From a virus: 64,000 nucleotides of DNA. The notes below the pieces were generated by a model, which made no database searches, was not told the DNA's origin, and saw nothing but the letters and a program-made list of their open reading frames with translations. Each line of letters opens with the position of its first letter. Position 1 is the first letter of the stretch. Made by a program: the position numbers and the translations under genes. Of this stretch, positions 6,966-14,708 are shown in pieces. Where the stretch lies: positions 1-64,000 of the IMG/VR virus record IMGVR_UViG_3300047462_000282. One strand, written 5' to 3'.

Positions 6966-7583
6966 TTATAAGGGAAAAGTGCGACCCAAACCACCAGGTC
7001 CCGCTTCTTGCGCATAAACTTCTACCTTTTCATGGTAAACATTTCCAATTTGGGCGGAAAAGTTGTAAAATTGGGGCGGACTAAAGGTCAATGGCATATT
7101 GGAAATTACGTAGCCATGTCCTCCACCGTACCATCGATGCCATGGAGCATCTTTGACCTTTGATACAAAACTCGTTTCTAGCCCATTCACAATGTCTTCT
7201 TTGGTCATTTCAGGAGTAATTCCACCCGAAGTAATTATGTATGTTGGTTGAGCGTGGTAATGGGCAATTACTACATTGTTGTGTTCTTTAAGCCATTTCT
7301 GTATTTTGGGATATTCTCCCGATTCTTCTAATTTACTTAATAGTTTTAAATCAAAATTACCCAAATTGTAAATAACTCCCCTGCTGCAAAGTACTGACAT
7401 AATGTCAATTCTTTTTTGAACCTCATCTAAATTATCATTTGGATAACAAAGATTTCCATTAACGATGATATGTGAGTAATCAGATAATAAACTTTCCAAT
7501 TTTACTAGCTTGCTTAACTGATCGTAAACAGGTCCGACTACTAGAATTTTATGAGTTAGGTTTTGCAGGATACGAGCTGTCAT
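6966..7583 (-). CDS. Metallophosphoesterase-fold protein with degenerate metal motifs
   Basis: 205 residues from ATG 7583 (MTARILQN); a TTG at 7652 would add 23 hydrophobic residues. The calcineurin-like order of motifs is visible but altered: KILVVGPVYDQL instead of GDxH, HIIVNGNLCYPND instead of GDxxD, YNLGNFD instead of GNHE, then VIAHYHAQPTYIITSGGI near the histidine motifs. Several normal metal ligands are missing, so it may be a binding protein rather than a phosphatase. The C-terminus is rich in Gly and Tyr. Fold call is moderately sure; activity is not. Confidence 0.6.
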   Translation of the reverse strand: MTARILQNLTHKILVVGPVYDQLSKLVKLESLLSDYSHIIVNGNLCYPNDNLDEVQKRIDIMSVLCSRGVIYNLGNFDLKLLSKLEESGEYPKIQKWLKEHNNVVIAHYHAQPTYIITSGGITPEMTKEDIVNGLETSFVSKVKDAPWHRWYGGGHGYVISNMPLTFSPPQFYNFSAQIGNVYHEKVEVYAQEAGPGGLGRTFPL

Positions 7584-7698
7584 TTGTGATCTGAATATAA
7601 CTACTTGGACGACACCGAAAATTAATAAAGTTTGCGAACTCGATCTCGACAAATGAATGGGGGATCTTATAGGGGGAGTAGTTATATATTACGGAACC
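7584..7698. promoter_or_regulatory. Divergent intergenic control region
   Basis: The 115 bases between the minus-strand phosphoesterase-like gene and the plus-strand HU-like gene carry the same block AGTAGTTATAT in both directions: minus strand 7594-7604 region, ten bases before its ATG, and plus strand 7678-7688, ending in TTATATATTA (7682-7691) seven bases before ATG 7699. The matched arrangement suggests paired TATAT promoters giving very short leaders. No ribosome site is obvious before either start. Confidence 0.4.
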
Positions 7699-8046
7699 AT
7701 GAAGAAGCCTAAGACAGTTAAACCGTTTTTCTTTAAAGATCGATCTCATCAAGAGATGGTAGATCAACTCAATTCAGATAGTCCTATCAATCTTCAATAC
7801 AATGAAGATTTAGTTAATCGTGTTTATGCTAGATATCCTTTAATTTCCAAAGCAGAAGTAGCTCAGGTAATTACGGCAGTTTTTCAAAGCATGAGGGATT
7901 TGTTGATTCTGGGAAAAGTTCTGAATTTCAATAACTTATTTTTTGATACGAAATTACATTTCTTTGACTATCGCAAGGGCGGTCATATATTACCGTCTTT
8001 AAAAGTGAAAGTTTCTACACCGCCCCCGATGAGGCACCATGAGTGA
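7699..8046 (+). CDS. HU/IHF-like DNA-binding protein
   Basis: 115 residues from ATG 7699 (MKKPKTVKPFFFKD); an earlier ATG at 7657 reads through the promoter-like TATATA. After a basic head, NEDLVNRVYARYPLISKAEVAQV matches the helical dimer half of HU, followed by LILGKVLNFNNLFFDTKLHFF, equivalent to the HU beta saddle start, and a truncated arm. Bends or packages DNA. A second family member is at 9379. Weak ribosome site. Confidence 0.65.
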   Translation: MKKPKTVKPFFFKDRSHQEMVDQLNSDSPINLQYNEDLVNRVYARYPLISKAEVAQVITAVFQSMRDLLILGKVLNFNNLFFDTKLHFFDYRKGGHILPSLKVKVSTPPPMRHHE

Positions 8047-8362
8047 TAAAGATTTATTTGAATTTCCAACTGAAGAAATTGAGGCGACTACTTTAGATTT
8101 AGAATTAGTCCGCAAGAACGTACCATCTTATTCTTCAGAAAAATTATGTGAAATGATTGTATGTGACAGATATTTTGGTTGTTACCGAGAAATTGCAGTC
8201 ATGTGTATGGAAGAGTTAGCAAAACGACGCTTGGCTGGTGATGTTTTTAATTATGAAACATACATTGATAATTCATACAATGATCTGCCTAAGCTCAACT
8301 TCGGAGTATTTGACATCCGAGAAGCGTTACAACAAGCTATCGGTAGAAAGTTGAACAAATGA
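8039..8362 (+). CDS. Hypothetical protein
   Basis: 107 residues, overlapping the HU-like gene by eight bases and the next by four. Acidic N-terminus, then LCEMIVCDRYFGCYREIAVMCMEELAKRRLAG, a cysteine-containing helical region that looks like a conserved core. No recognised domain. Coupled translation suggests a role tied to its neighbours. Confidence 0.6.
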   Translation: MSDKDLFEFPTEEIEATTLDLELVRKNVPSYSSEKLCEMIVCDRYFGCYREIAVMCMEELAKRRLAGDVFNYETYIDNSYNDLPKLNFGVFDIREALQQAIGRKLNK

Positions 8363-8928
8363 ATCGTGTTCTATTGGAAGAAATAGTTAAACATATCTTT
8401 TCTAATTTTGCAGTATATCCTTCTCTTTACGTAGATTTTAATAAAAGCAAATCTTTAATGAGAAATGAGTATCTTTTGTCTGACAAATTAACATTTGAAT
8501 CAGAAGGTGAAGATTCTCAAAATAGTATTTGGGGATGTCAATTATCGGCTGATACACAAGAACTTAAAGTATTGTTAGGAGATTGTTCCCTTACAAAAAA
8601 TTTACCAGAGATGGCAATGGTGATTCAGTTGAAAAATTTACCATTCTATGGTTTATACTTGGTTGGACAAGAACAATTTGATCCTGCAACCCAAATTGAG
8701 CCACCAGAATTTATTGATCCAGAACCAATGATAGCGTGTTCACTTAATGGAAAAGACTGGATGGAATGCAATACTTTTTTGCAAGCAACCTTCCTAGCAG
8801 CCATGGAGCAAGTTAGGGATGTTGGATTGACTTGGAGCAAGTGTTCGAATTATAAAGATCAGCATAGTGCATTACTTTCTTTTATTAGATATCATGATTT
8901 AGTTTACAGGGACGACGATGCGCGGTAA
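8359..8928 (+). CDS. Hypothetical protein
   Basis: 189 residues, ATG overlapping the preceding TGA. Mixed alpha/beta reading with WGCQLSADTQELKVLLGD and a tryptophan-rich C-terminal part (KDWMECNTFLQATFLAAMEQV, GLTWSKCSN). No catalytic or metal motif is apparent and I do not recognise the family. Confidence 0.6.
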   Translation: MNRVLLEEIVKHIFSNFAVYPSLYVDFNKSKSLMRNEYLLSDKLTFESEGEDSQNSIWGCQLSADTQELKVLLGDCSLTKNLPEMAMVIQLKNLPFYGLYLVGQEQFDPATQIEPPEFIDPEPMIACSLNGKDWMECNTFLQATFLAAMEQVRDVGLTWSKCSNYKDQHSALLSFIRYHDLVYRDDDAR

Positions 8929-9379
8929 GAAAAAAGACCCCGAATTTCTTAGTAAGTTTATTGCTGAGTGTGTTGGAAACAATAAATTCACTGCCGAAGA
9001 AATTGTATCCGAAGCTAAGAACAGAATATCTGTAATTGATAATAAAATTAAAGAAGTAGAAAATCTAAAACTAGTTAGATCTAAACTTCTTGATGTAATA
9101 AGTACTTTTGATGAATCAGCCAAAGTTATCTCTTCCAAAGAGATTAAGGCATTAGAATTTTTTAAGATACAATACCCTAATATCTGCAAAGAAATTTGCA
9201 ACAATCTTAAAACGACAAATATGGATATAAGCTGGTTACATAGTAAGTTTTCTAATCAAGATATCGTATTTTGTATTAAACAACTACTCGAACTTAAAAT
9301 TATTACTAAAATGGGTAGTTGTTTATTGCGTGGGGAAGCATTTGACGATTATTTGAATTTTGTATTTCAGGAGAAGTAA
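8918..9379 (+). CDS. Hypothetical protein with coiled-coil and winged-helix-like C-terminus
   Basis: 153 residues. Basic head, a helical coiled-coil segment (NRISVIDNKIKEVENLKLVRSKLLDVI), then a helix-turn-strand region (DISWLHSKFSNQDIVFCIKQLLELKIITKMG) that reads like a small winged helix. A DNA-binding role would fit its position between two HU-like genes, but this is inference. AGGGA precedes the ATG, and it overlaps both neighbours slightly. Confidence 0.55.
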   Translation: MRGKKKDPEFLSKFIAECVGNNKFTAEEIVSEAKNRISVIDNKIKEVENLKLVRSKLLDVISTFDESAKVISSKEIKALEFFKIQYPNICKEICNNLKTTNMDISWLHSKFSNQDIVFCIKQLLELKIITKMGSCLLRGEAFDDYLNFVFQEK

Positions 9380-9714
9380 TGATTCCTGACAGCATTAATC
9401 GTCGAGTATTTTGGCGTTACATTAATAAAAAGATAAATAGATTTGTTCATCATTATCACGTGGCTAGTATAATCGACATTTTGTTTGAAGAGATAGTTAA
9501 AGATTTAAAAAGTGGTAAGCCAATTAAGATATTTAATTTTGGAATTCTAGAACTTAAGAATACAAAACCTCGTTTATATCATGACGTGGTTCGTAAAGAG
9601 ATGGTACTATCTAAAGGTTATAGAATTTTAAGATTCAAATTGACGCCGCCTCTTCGCAAAAAGCTGTGTGAATATCTAGACATTGACAAAACTTTGAGGA
9701 ATGATTATGAGTAG
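9379..9714 (+). CDS. HU/IHF-like DNA-binding protein (second paralogue)
   Basis: 111 residues. INRFVHHYHVASIIDILFEEIVKDLKSGKPIKIFNFGILELKNTKPR follows the HU/IHF layout: two dimerisation helices, the FNFG/LE turn leading into the DNA arm, and a C-terminal strand-helix (ILRFKLTPPLRKKL). The arm tip is atypical. Paralogue of the 7699 product, so a heterodimer as in IHF is possible. Clear AGGAG before the start. (Motif in parts: SIIDILFEEIV, KPIKIFNFGILEL.). Confidence 0.72.
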   Translation: MIPDSINRRVFWRYINKKINRFVHHYHVASIIDILFEEIVKDLKSGKPIKIFNFGILELKNTKPRLYHDVVRKEMVLSKGYRILRFKLTPPLRKKLCEYLDIDKTLRNDYE

Positions 9715-10087
9715 AAAAGGCGCCCGCCCCACCGTGTTCGTTTGTGCAGGTCTCGGAAGCGTCGGAGAATTATTAACTAAAGTAATTCCTGCTGCGTCGC
9801 CCGAGGAAGCATCAAACATATTTACTGAAACTTTTCTAATGCAACCCAAAGAAGTGATGGGTCCGTTTTACAAAAAGAGGGCTCAAGTAATTGAGAACAC
9901 GAGGAATCTTAAATTTTCTAACGAGACTAAAAAGGCTATCTATGATGATTGGACGGTTAACGCGTTCATATTGAAAGAGCCGGAAAACCAGGCATATTTA
10001 GTCTTTATCAAAAGGGTAGATGACAAAAAGATGCCCGCTCCCAAGGGAACTATTACAGTTCCCGTTTCCGACTTGAGGTTCATATAA
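9707..10087 (+). CDS. Hypothetical protein
   Basis: 126 residues from ATG 9707 (MSRKGARPTVFVC); GAGGA is better spaced for this start than for the ATG at 9701. Contains TVFVCAGLGSVGELLTKVIP and a C-terminal strand pair (AYLVFIKRVDD, GTITVPVSDLRFI). No known domain. Its last base overlaps the ATG of the DksA-like gene. Confidence 0.6.
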   Translation: MSRKGARPTVFVCAGLGSVGELLTKVIPAASPEEASNIFTETFLMQPKEVMGPFYKKRAQVIENTRNLKFSNETKKAIYDDWTVNAFILKEPENQAYLVFIKRVDDKKMPAPKGTITVPVSDLRFI

Positions 10088-10437
10088 TGAAAAAAGCTTT
10101 CTTGAAGAAAACTAAAGAAAAATTGCTTGCTCAAAGAGACGAGCTAATTGGTCAGTCTACACAGGGTCACGATATAGACACAGATGGAGATGAAACTGAC
10201 GAAATTCAAGCTCACATTTTAATTGATTTACACAATCAACTTAATACACGTAATAGTGCAAAGTTAACACAAATCGAAGACGCTTTAAAAAGAATCGAAG
10301 ATTCTTCTTATGGTTTGTGCCAAGATTGCGGAGAACAGATTCCGGAAAAACGATTGCTGATTAATCCACATTTTTTAACCTGTGTTGGTTGCGCTGAAGA
10401 GCGTGAGGCAGAGGATAAACAAAGAAAGAGATTCTAA
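10087..10437 (+). CDS. DksA/TraR-family zinc-finger protein
   Basis: 116 residues: a helical hairpin with an acidic tip (DTDGDETDE, about 31-39) and a C4 zinc finger with Cys78, Cys81, Cys99 and Cys102 in YGLCQDCGEQIPEKRLLINP, typical of DksA/TraR. These proteins insert into the RNA polymerase secondary channel and alter promoter response. Shorter than E. coli DksA (151) but longer than TraR (73). A phage copy may retune host transcription during infection. GAGG precedes ATG. Confidence 0.85.
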   Translation: MKKAFLKKTKEKLLAQRDELIGQSTQGHDIDTDGDETDEIQAHILIDLHNQLNTRNSAKLTQIEDALKRIEDSSYGLCQDCGEQIPEKRLLINPHFLTCVGCAEEREAEDKQRKRF

Positions 10438-10440
10438 ATT

Positions 10441-11025
10441 TTGAATACCATTCTACTTGAATCGACCGAGCACGGTGAAATGCCCGTGGACATTTATCAG
10501 AAGCTATCTAATGATCGAATATTATTCATCTGTAATAATATCGATGATAAATTGGCAACTGATATTGTGGCTACGTTGCTATTAAAAGATGCAGAGGATA
10601 CTGATAAAAAAATCACATTATTTATTAACTCTGATGGCGGCGATATTCGCAATGTCTTAATGATTTATGATATGATGAAAATGATTGAATCTCCAATAGA
10701 GACTGTTTGCATTGGATCCGCTATGGATGAAGCCGCAATTATTTTGGCGGCGGGAACTCCTGGCATGAGACTAGCTACGAAAAATTCTGTCATTGCAGTA
10801 AGTCAGCTAGTAACTAATTGGGCATCATTTTCTGACATGACCGACGCGAAAAAAGCTTTAGAAAAAGTAACCGCTGACAACAAAAAAATGATGGATATTT
10901 TTGCTAAGAGCACTAAGAAAACCTATAAGCAAGTTTCGGAAGATTTTGATAGAAGAGTGTTTATGAATGCTTCTGAAGCTGTGAAATATGGGTTAATTGA
11001 TCATGTTGTAGGATCGGCTAAGTAA
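10441..11025 (+). CDS. ClpP-fold protein lacking the catalytic triad (ClpR-like)
   Basis: 194 residues, full ClpP fold from a TTG start; the residues right after it (TILLESTEHGEMPVDIYQKL) already align with the ClpP N-terminus. FINSDGG, IGSAMDEAAIILAAGT and the YGLIDHVV end are conserved, but by alignment with the next gene the nucleophilic Ser is Asp96, the catalytic His is Ser121 and the Asp is Arg172. It is therefore expected to be proteolytically dead. Cyanobacterial and plastid ClpR subunits form mixed rings with ClpP; the adjacent active ClpP suggests the same here. Confidence 0.88.
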   Translation: MNTILLESTEHGEMPVDIYQKLSNDRILFICNNIDDKLATDIVATLLLKDAEDTDKKITLFINSDGGDIRNVLMIYDMMKMIESPIETVCIGSAMDEAAIILAAGTPGMRLATKNSVIAVSQLVTNWASFSDMTDAKKALEKVTADNKKMMDIFAKSTKKTYKQVSEDFDRRVFMNASEAVKYGLIDHVVGSAK

Positions 11026-11034
11026 GGTAAACTC

Positions 11035-11625
11035 ATGAACAAGAAAAGCAATCACGATCATGAACATGCTATGCGTCCGATGATGGGATATGAGGAAACT
11101 TATATTAGACTAGCTAAGGATCGCGTTATTTTTATGTCGGAGATAGTTACTAAAGAATCTGCTGCCCAACTATCAGCCCTCCTATTGTATTATGATCACG
11201 AAGATCATGAATCCATGATTGAGTTGTATATTCATTCGGATGGTGGCGATGCTGCAGGTTTAGCAAACATCATCGATGTAATGCAAATGATTAGGGCGCC
11301 CGTTAAAACTATTTGCATTGGCAAATGTTACTCTGCTGGAGCTGTTATATTGGCTGCTGGCACCAAAGGACAGCGCTATGCTTTCCGAAACGCCAATATT
11401 ATGATTCATGGAATTCAATGCGGCTTCCCATTACCTGGGCATGACGTTATAAATACCAAGAACTATTACGATTTTCTTAAAGAAAACAACGATAACATAA
11501 TGAAAATCCTGGCACAACATACGGGACAGTCCTTGGAAAAAATCAAGGCAGATTGCCTCCATGATGTCTGGTTAGACGCCAAACAGGCGCTAGAATACGG
11601 AATCGTTGACCATATTGTACCTTAA
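11035..11625 (+). CDS. clpP: ClpP-like serine protease
   Basis: 196 residues. HSDGGDAAGL, IGKCYSAGAVILAAGT with nucleophile Ser100, NANIMIHG with His125, and HDVWLDAKQALEYGIVD with Asp177 make an intact catalytic triad. The handle region is near normal length. ClpP forms a double heptameric chamber fed by an AAA unfoldase; no ClpA/X gene is seen here, so the host unfoldase may be used. It is ten bases after the inactive paralogue and closes the operon before a terminator. AAGG precedes ATG. Confidence 0.9.
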   Translation: MNKKSNHDHEHAMRPMMGYEETYIRLAKDRVIFMSEIVTKESAAQLSALLLYYDHEDHESMIELYIHSDGGDAAGLANIIDVMQMIRAPVKTICIGKCYSAGAVILAAGTKGQRYAFRNANIMIHGIQCGFPLPGHDVINTKNYYDFLKENNDNIMKILAQHTGQSLEKIKADCLHDVWLDAKQALEYGIVDHIVP

Positions 11626-11648
11626 CTTGCAGTTTTGTTGTGGAGTCG

Positions 11649-11676
11649 ATAATGCCCTGGTAAAACAGGGCATTAT
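11649..11676 (+). terminator. Rho-independent terminator after the clpP pair
   Basis: Eleven-base stem ATAATGCCCTG/CAGGGCATTAT with loop GTAAAA, followed by TGTTTCT. It closes the operon ending in clpP. Confidence 0.75.
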
Positions 11677-11726
11677 TGTTTCTACTTCCTAAAGAGAAGG
11701 AATATCAATAAAACTTCATCTATGAT

Positions 11727-13268
11727 ATGGAAAAGACTGCCAGAAAGCCGTCTGCTGACCCAGCTCAGGAGAAACTCAGACAAAACAAAGCGCTATGGAA
11801 CAAGGATGTATCCGCCTTTGTTAATGATTTGATCCATTTAAAGAAGCTAATGAATGGTTGGCCATCTAAGTTTTTCAAAGAAAGATCTCGTATTGGTGAA
11901 GCAATGCCTGCAGATCCAGGAACTATTATTGGATCATTAGCAGCGGATTTTCAAGATATTGCTCAGCGTGGTAATTCATTAGTTGCTGAACAATTAGAGT
12001 ATTCTAAAACTCGTCGCAAGAAGCAACCTAAAGCTCCTGCAGCTCTTGCTCCTGAAGCTGGTCCTGCAACCCCTGCTCCAACACCCCCAGCCCCTGGTAC
12101 GCCTGATTTAACTAAACAATTAGCAGCCTGGGAAACTAAATATCAATTGGTGGCACAGGGCTCTAATCCCGTTTCCAGATTTTTCACTAAACTATTAACC
12201 CCTACTATGGGAACTAGTGAGGCAGCAAGAGTTCGTCGTGCAAGAATGGCTATGCTTAATGCCTGTGCTCGTACCTATAAAGATTTGGGGAAACTTCAAG
12301 TGGAAGTTGTAAAATCTTCTAAGTCTAGTATTCCAGCCGCTTTCAAAAAACTAAATGAGGCTTGGAATAGTTGGGTTCTAGTTGCAAGAGGATTTACTAT
12401 CTACAAGAGCAGCATGCCAGCACAAGTTGCAGATCCTGGTGGAGAGATTGCATTACCTCCTGAATTAGAAGCTGAGTTGGATGATGAAAAGGCAAAAGAA
12501 AAAAGAGAAGAGCGTGAGCATTACTCTAATCCATTAGCTGAGCCTTCTGATGAGCTTAAGGATCCAGGCTCGCCAAGAGATGAAGAACCATCAGCGCCAC
12601 CTGAGCCATCATCTACTATTCCTAATGTTTTATTAGAAAGCCTGGATGCCGACAGCGCAAAAAGAATAATATCTGATTATAAAGCCTATGCTCCATTATA
12701 TTTTGGAATAGGTCCACCCGAGCTAATGGAGCTTGGAAATTTGATTGATTCATTTAAAACATCTCCAAAACAAAATAAGAGTAACATAGTCAATCAGATG
12801 AGTACAACGTATGGTCATTTGGTTTCCCAATTAAATTCGGAACTTGGTACCTCTGGTCTTTCTTTAAAAGAAATTGCTACTCAACAAAAAGCTAAAGCAA
12901 AAGTGAAAGCAGTTCCACCTAAGGTAGCACCAGTTCCATCCACTCCACCAGCAGTGGTGACACCACCTGTAGCAACACCAGAACCACCTAAGACAGCTTC
13001 AGCTGAATTAAACAAAGTAGCTCAAGACTTCTTGAAAAAGTGGTATGGTAAAACTATGCACCAACTTAGCTTGTTTGATTCAACTTCTTCTTACCGCCTA
13101 GACATTTATAAGATGGCTGGCGAGATAAGAAAGAGTTTAGATCAAATTATGGATTTGCTTGAGAAGGGCATGGATGTTGATCAGTTAGATCCACTAATTA
13201 AAAGCGTTAATAAAGAAATAACTTCCCTTAGAGGAATGACCCGCGCCTTGCAGCATTCTGGAGTTTAA
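11727..13268 (+). CDS. Large Pro/Ala-rich protein, probably virion-associated
   Basis: 513 residues with three helical blocks joined by disordered linkers: residues about 90-125 (repeated AP/TP), 255-300 (acidic, PPEPSS) and 395-425 (VAPVPSTPPAVVTPP). The basic first block and the C-terminal helical bundle (YRLDIYKMAGEIRKSLDQIMDLL) have no recognised fold. Several proteins upstream of terL share this helical-plus-linker style, so a structural role is plausible but unproven. Terminator upstream; the next gene starts directly at the stop. Confidence 0.6.
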   Translation: MEKTARKPSADPAQEKLRQNKALWNKDVSAFVNDLIHLKKLMNGWPSKFFKERSRIGEAMPADPGTIIGSLAADFQDIAQRGNSLVAEQLEYSKTRRKKQPKAPAALAPEAGPATPAPTPPAPGTPDLTKQLAAWETKYQLVAQGSNPVSRFFTKLLTPTMGTSEAARVRRARMAMLNACARTYKDLGKLQVEVVKSSKSSIPAAFKKLNEAWNSWVLVARGFTIYKSSMPAQVADPGGEIALPPELEAELDDEKAKEKREEREHYSNPLAEPSDELKDPGSPRDEEPSAPPEPSSTIPNVLLESLDADSAKRIISDYKAYAPLYFGIGPPELMELGNLIDSFKTSPKQNKSNIVNQMSTTYGHLVSQLNSELGTSGLSLKEIATQQKAKAKVKAVPPKVAPVPSTPPAVVTPPVATPEPPKTASAELNKVAQDFLKKWYGKTMHQLSLFDSTSSYRLDIYKMAGEIRKSLDQIMDLLEKGMDVDQLDPLIKSVNKEITSLRGMTRALQHSGV

Positions 13269-13676
13269 ATGGAAGAAGGATACATATATATTCATAACAA
13301 TGTGTTTCCAACTCTTCTTGCGATTTCAGAGGATGAACAAACACAAGGATTAATGGAACAGGATTGGCCACCTCCAGTTATGTCATTTATTTATTCACAT
13401 GCTCGCATTAATAAATTTTGGATGAAAAATACTCCGAGTCCATTGGATATTGTTTTCTGTTTGAAGGGTATTGTCAAGCAAATTTGCAAAGGTGAACCTT
13501 ATTCTACTGCCGCAATTGGTGATAATAATTTCAGTGATTTGGTTATTGAGCTTCCTTATGGAACAGCCAATTCTTCTGGAATAAAATTAGGACATAGAGT
13601 CGGTTTGGTAAAGCCTACGGAAGAAGAATTAAAAAAGATTATTGCCGAAAAATACCACAGAATTGTAAAAATTTGA
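13269..13676 (+). CDS. DUF192 family protein
   Basis: 135 residues. The family pattern is visible: early strand, QGLMEQ, FWMKNTPSPLDIVFCLKGIV, and LPYGTANSSGIKLGHRVGL. DUF192 is a small beta-barrel domain of unknown function, often secreted in bacteria; no signal peptide is present here. The FWMKNT core and the Gly-Thr-Ala segment are well kept. Start ATG follows the previous stop with no gap. I cannot assign a role in infection. Confidence 0.8.
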   Translation: MEEGYIYIHNNVFPTLLAISEDEQTQGLMEQDWPPPVMSFIYSHARINKFWMKNTPSPLDIVFCLKGIVKQICKGEPYSTAAIGDNNFSDLVIELPYGTANSSGIKLGHRVGLVKPTEEELKKIIAEKYHRIVKI

Positions 13677-13721
13677 GCCCCTTGCCCCTCAAATTTTCGT
13701 GATTACAATAGAGTCATCAAG

Positions 13722-14708
13722 ATGGAACTCATTCAAGAATTTAATAACATTCTCCAGTCTTTTAATATCAAAGCTTCTTGCGTCAATCATAGCAAAGTTG
13801 ACAGCTATTTCTACTACGATTTGAAGTTGAATCCTCACGCCCGAGTGAAGGACATTCAAAAGTATAGCGACGAGATTTCGCTGGCATTGAAAACGCCATG
13901 CAAACCGAGTGTAAAAGTGCTGCATAATGAGGGCGTGGTTCGTTTGGAATTCGCGTCGCCACGCACAGAGGCACTCAAATTATTGGATGGTTTTACCAAC
14001 AAGCATCTTCCCAAGGGAGAGATAAACTGTTTGTTAGGTCAAACTGTTGATGGACGTTGCATGTGGATGGATTTGGCACAGAATCCGCATATGTTGGTAG
14101 CTGGCACAACTGGCTCCGGTAAGAGCACACTACTCCACAATATAATTGCTAACTTGTTTAATTATAATGATGTTGATCTTCATTTAGTGGACCCAAAGAG
14201 AATCGAATTTGCAGAGTACGAAACTAAACTTGGTGTTCCAGTACTTTATACGTATGATGACGCTTTGCACCTACTTAACAATCTTCTAGAAGTAATGGAA
14301 GATCGATATGACAGGCTTCGTGCAGGTGCGCCAGCTACTAGCCTCAAGCCAATAGTCGTGATGATCGATGAATTTGCCGATCTCATCATGCAAGATAAAG
14401 AGGATGAGTTTTACATTGCGCTATGTCGTTTAGCACAGAAGTGTCGCGCCGCTCGCATTCATTTGGTGCTTGCAACTCAAAGACCATCCGTAAATATTAT
14501 CAACGGCACTATTAAAGCCAATTTCCCGGCACGTATTGCGTGTCGTGTGGCAAGTCACGTCGATTCGAAAGTAATTTTAGACTCCAGCGGAGCAGAAAAT
14601 TTGCTAGGAAAAGGCGATGCACTGATCCGAGATAATTCAAGATATCTAGAGCGATTCCAGGTGGCATATATTACTCCACAAGAAGTGTGTTCATACTTCG
14701 GAAAATAA
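13722..14708 (+). CDS. FtsK/SpoIIIE-type DNA translocase motor
   Basis: 328 residues forming a stand-alone motor domain. Walker A GTTGSGKST at 128-136, the HLVDPKRIEFAEYE segment, Walker B VVMIDEFADL, the LATQRPSVNIINGTIKANFPAR segment and the RVASHVDSKVILD segment are all typical of FtsK. The membrane and gamma (KOPS-reading) domains are missing, as in plasmid and phage FtsK-like pumps. It probably moves double-stranded DNA, perhaps for genome segregation, DNA entry or packaging support. The stop overlaps the next ATG by one base. (Motif in parts: LATQRPSVNII, RVASHVDSK.). Confidence 0.9.
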   Translation: MELIQEFNNILQSFNIKASCVNHSKVDSYFYYDLKLNPHARVKDIQKYSDEISLALKTPCKPSVKVLHNEGVVRLEFASPRTEALKLLDGFTNKHLPKGEINCLLGQTVDGRCMWMDLAQNPHMLVAGTTGSGKSTLLHNIIANLFNYNDVDLHLVDPKRIEFAEYETKLGVPVLYTYDDALHLLNNLLEVMEDRYDRLRAGAPATSLKPIVVMIDEFADLIMQDKEDEFYIALCRLAQKCRAARIHLVLATQRPSVNIINGTIKANFPARIACRVASHVDSKVILDSSGAENLLGKGDALIRDNSRYLERFQVAYITPQEVCSYFGK

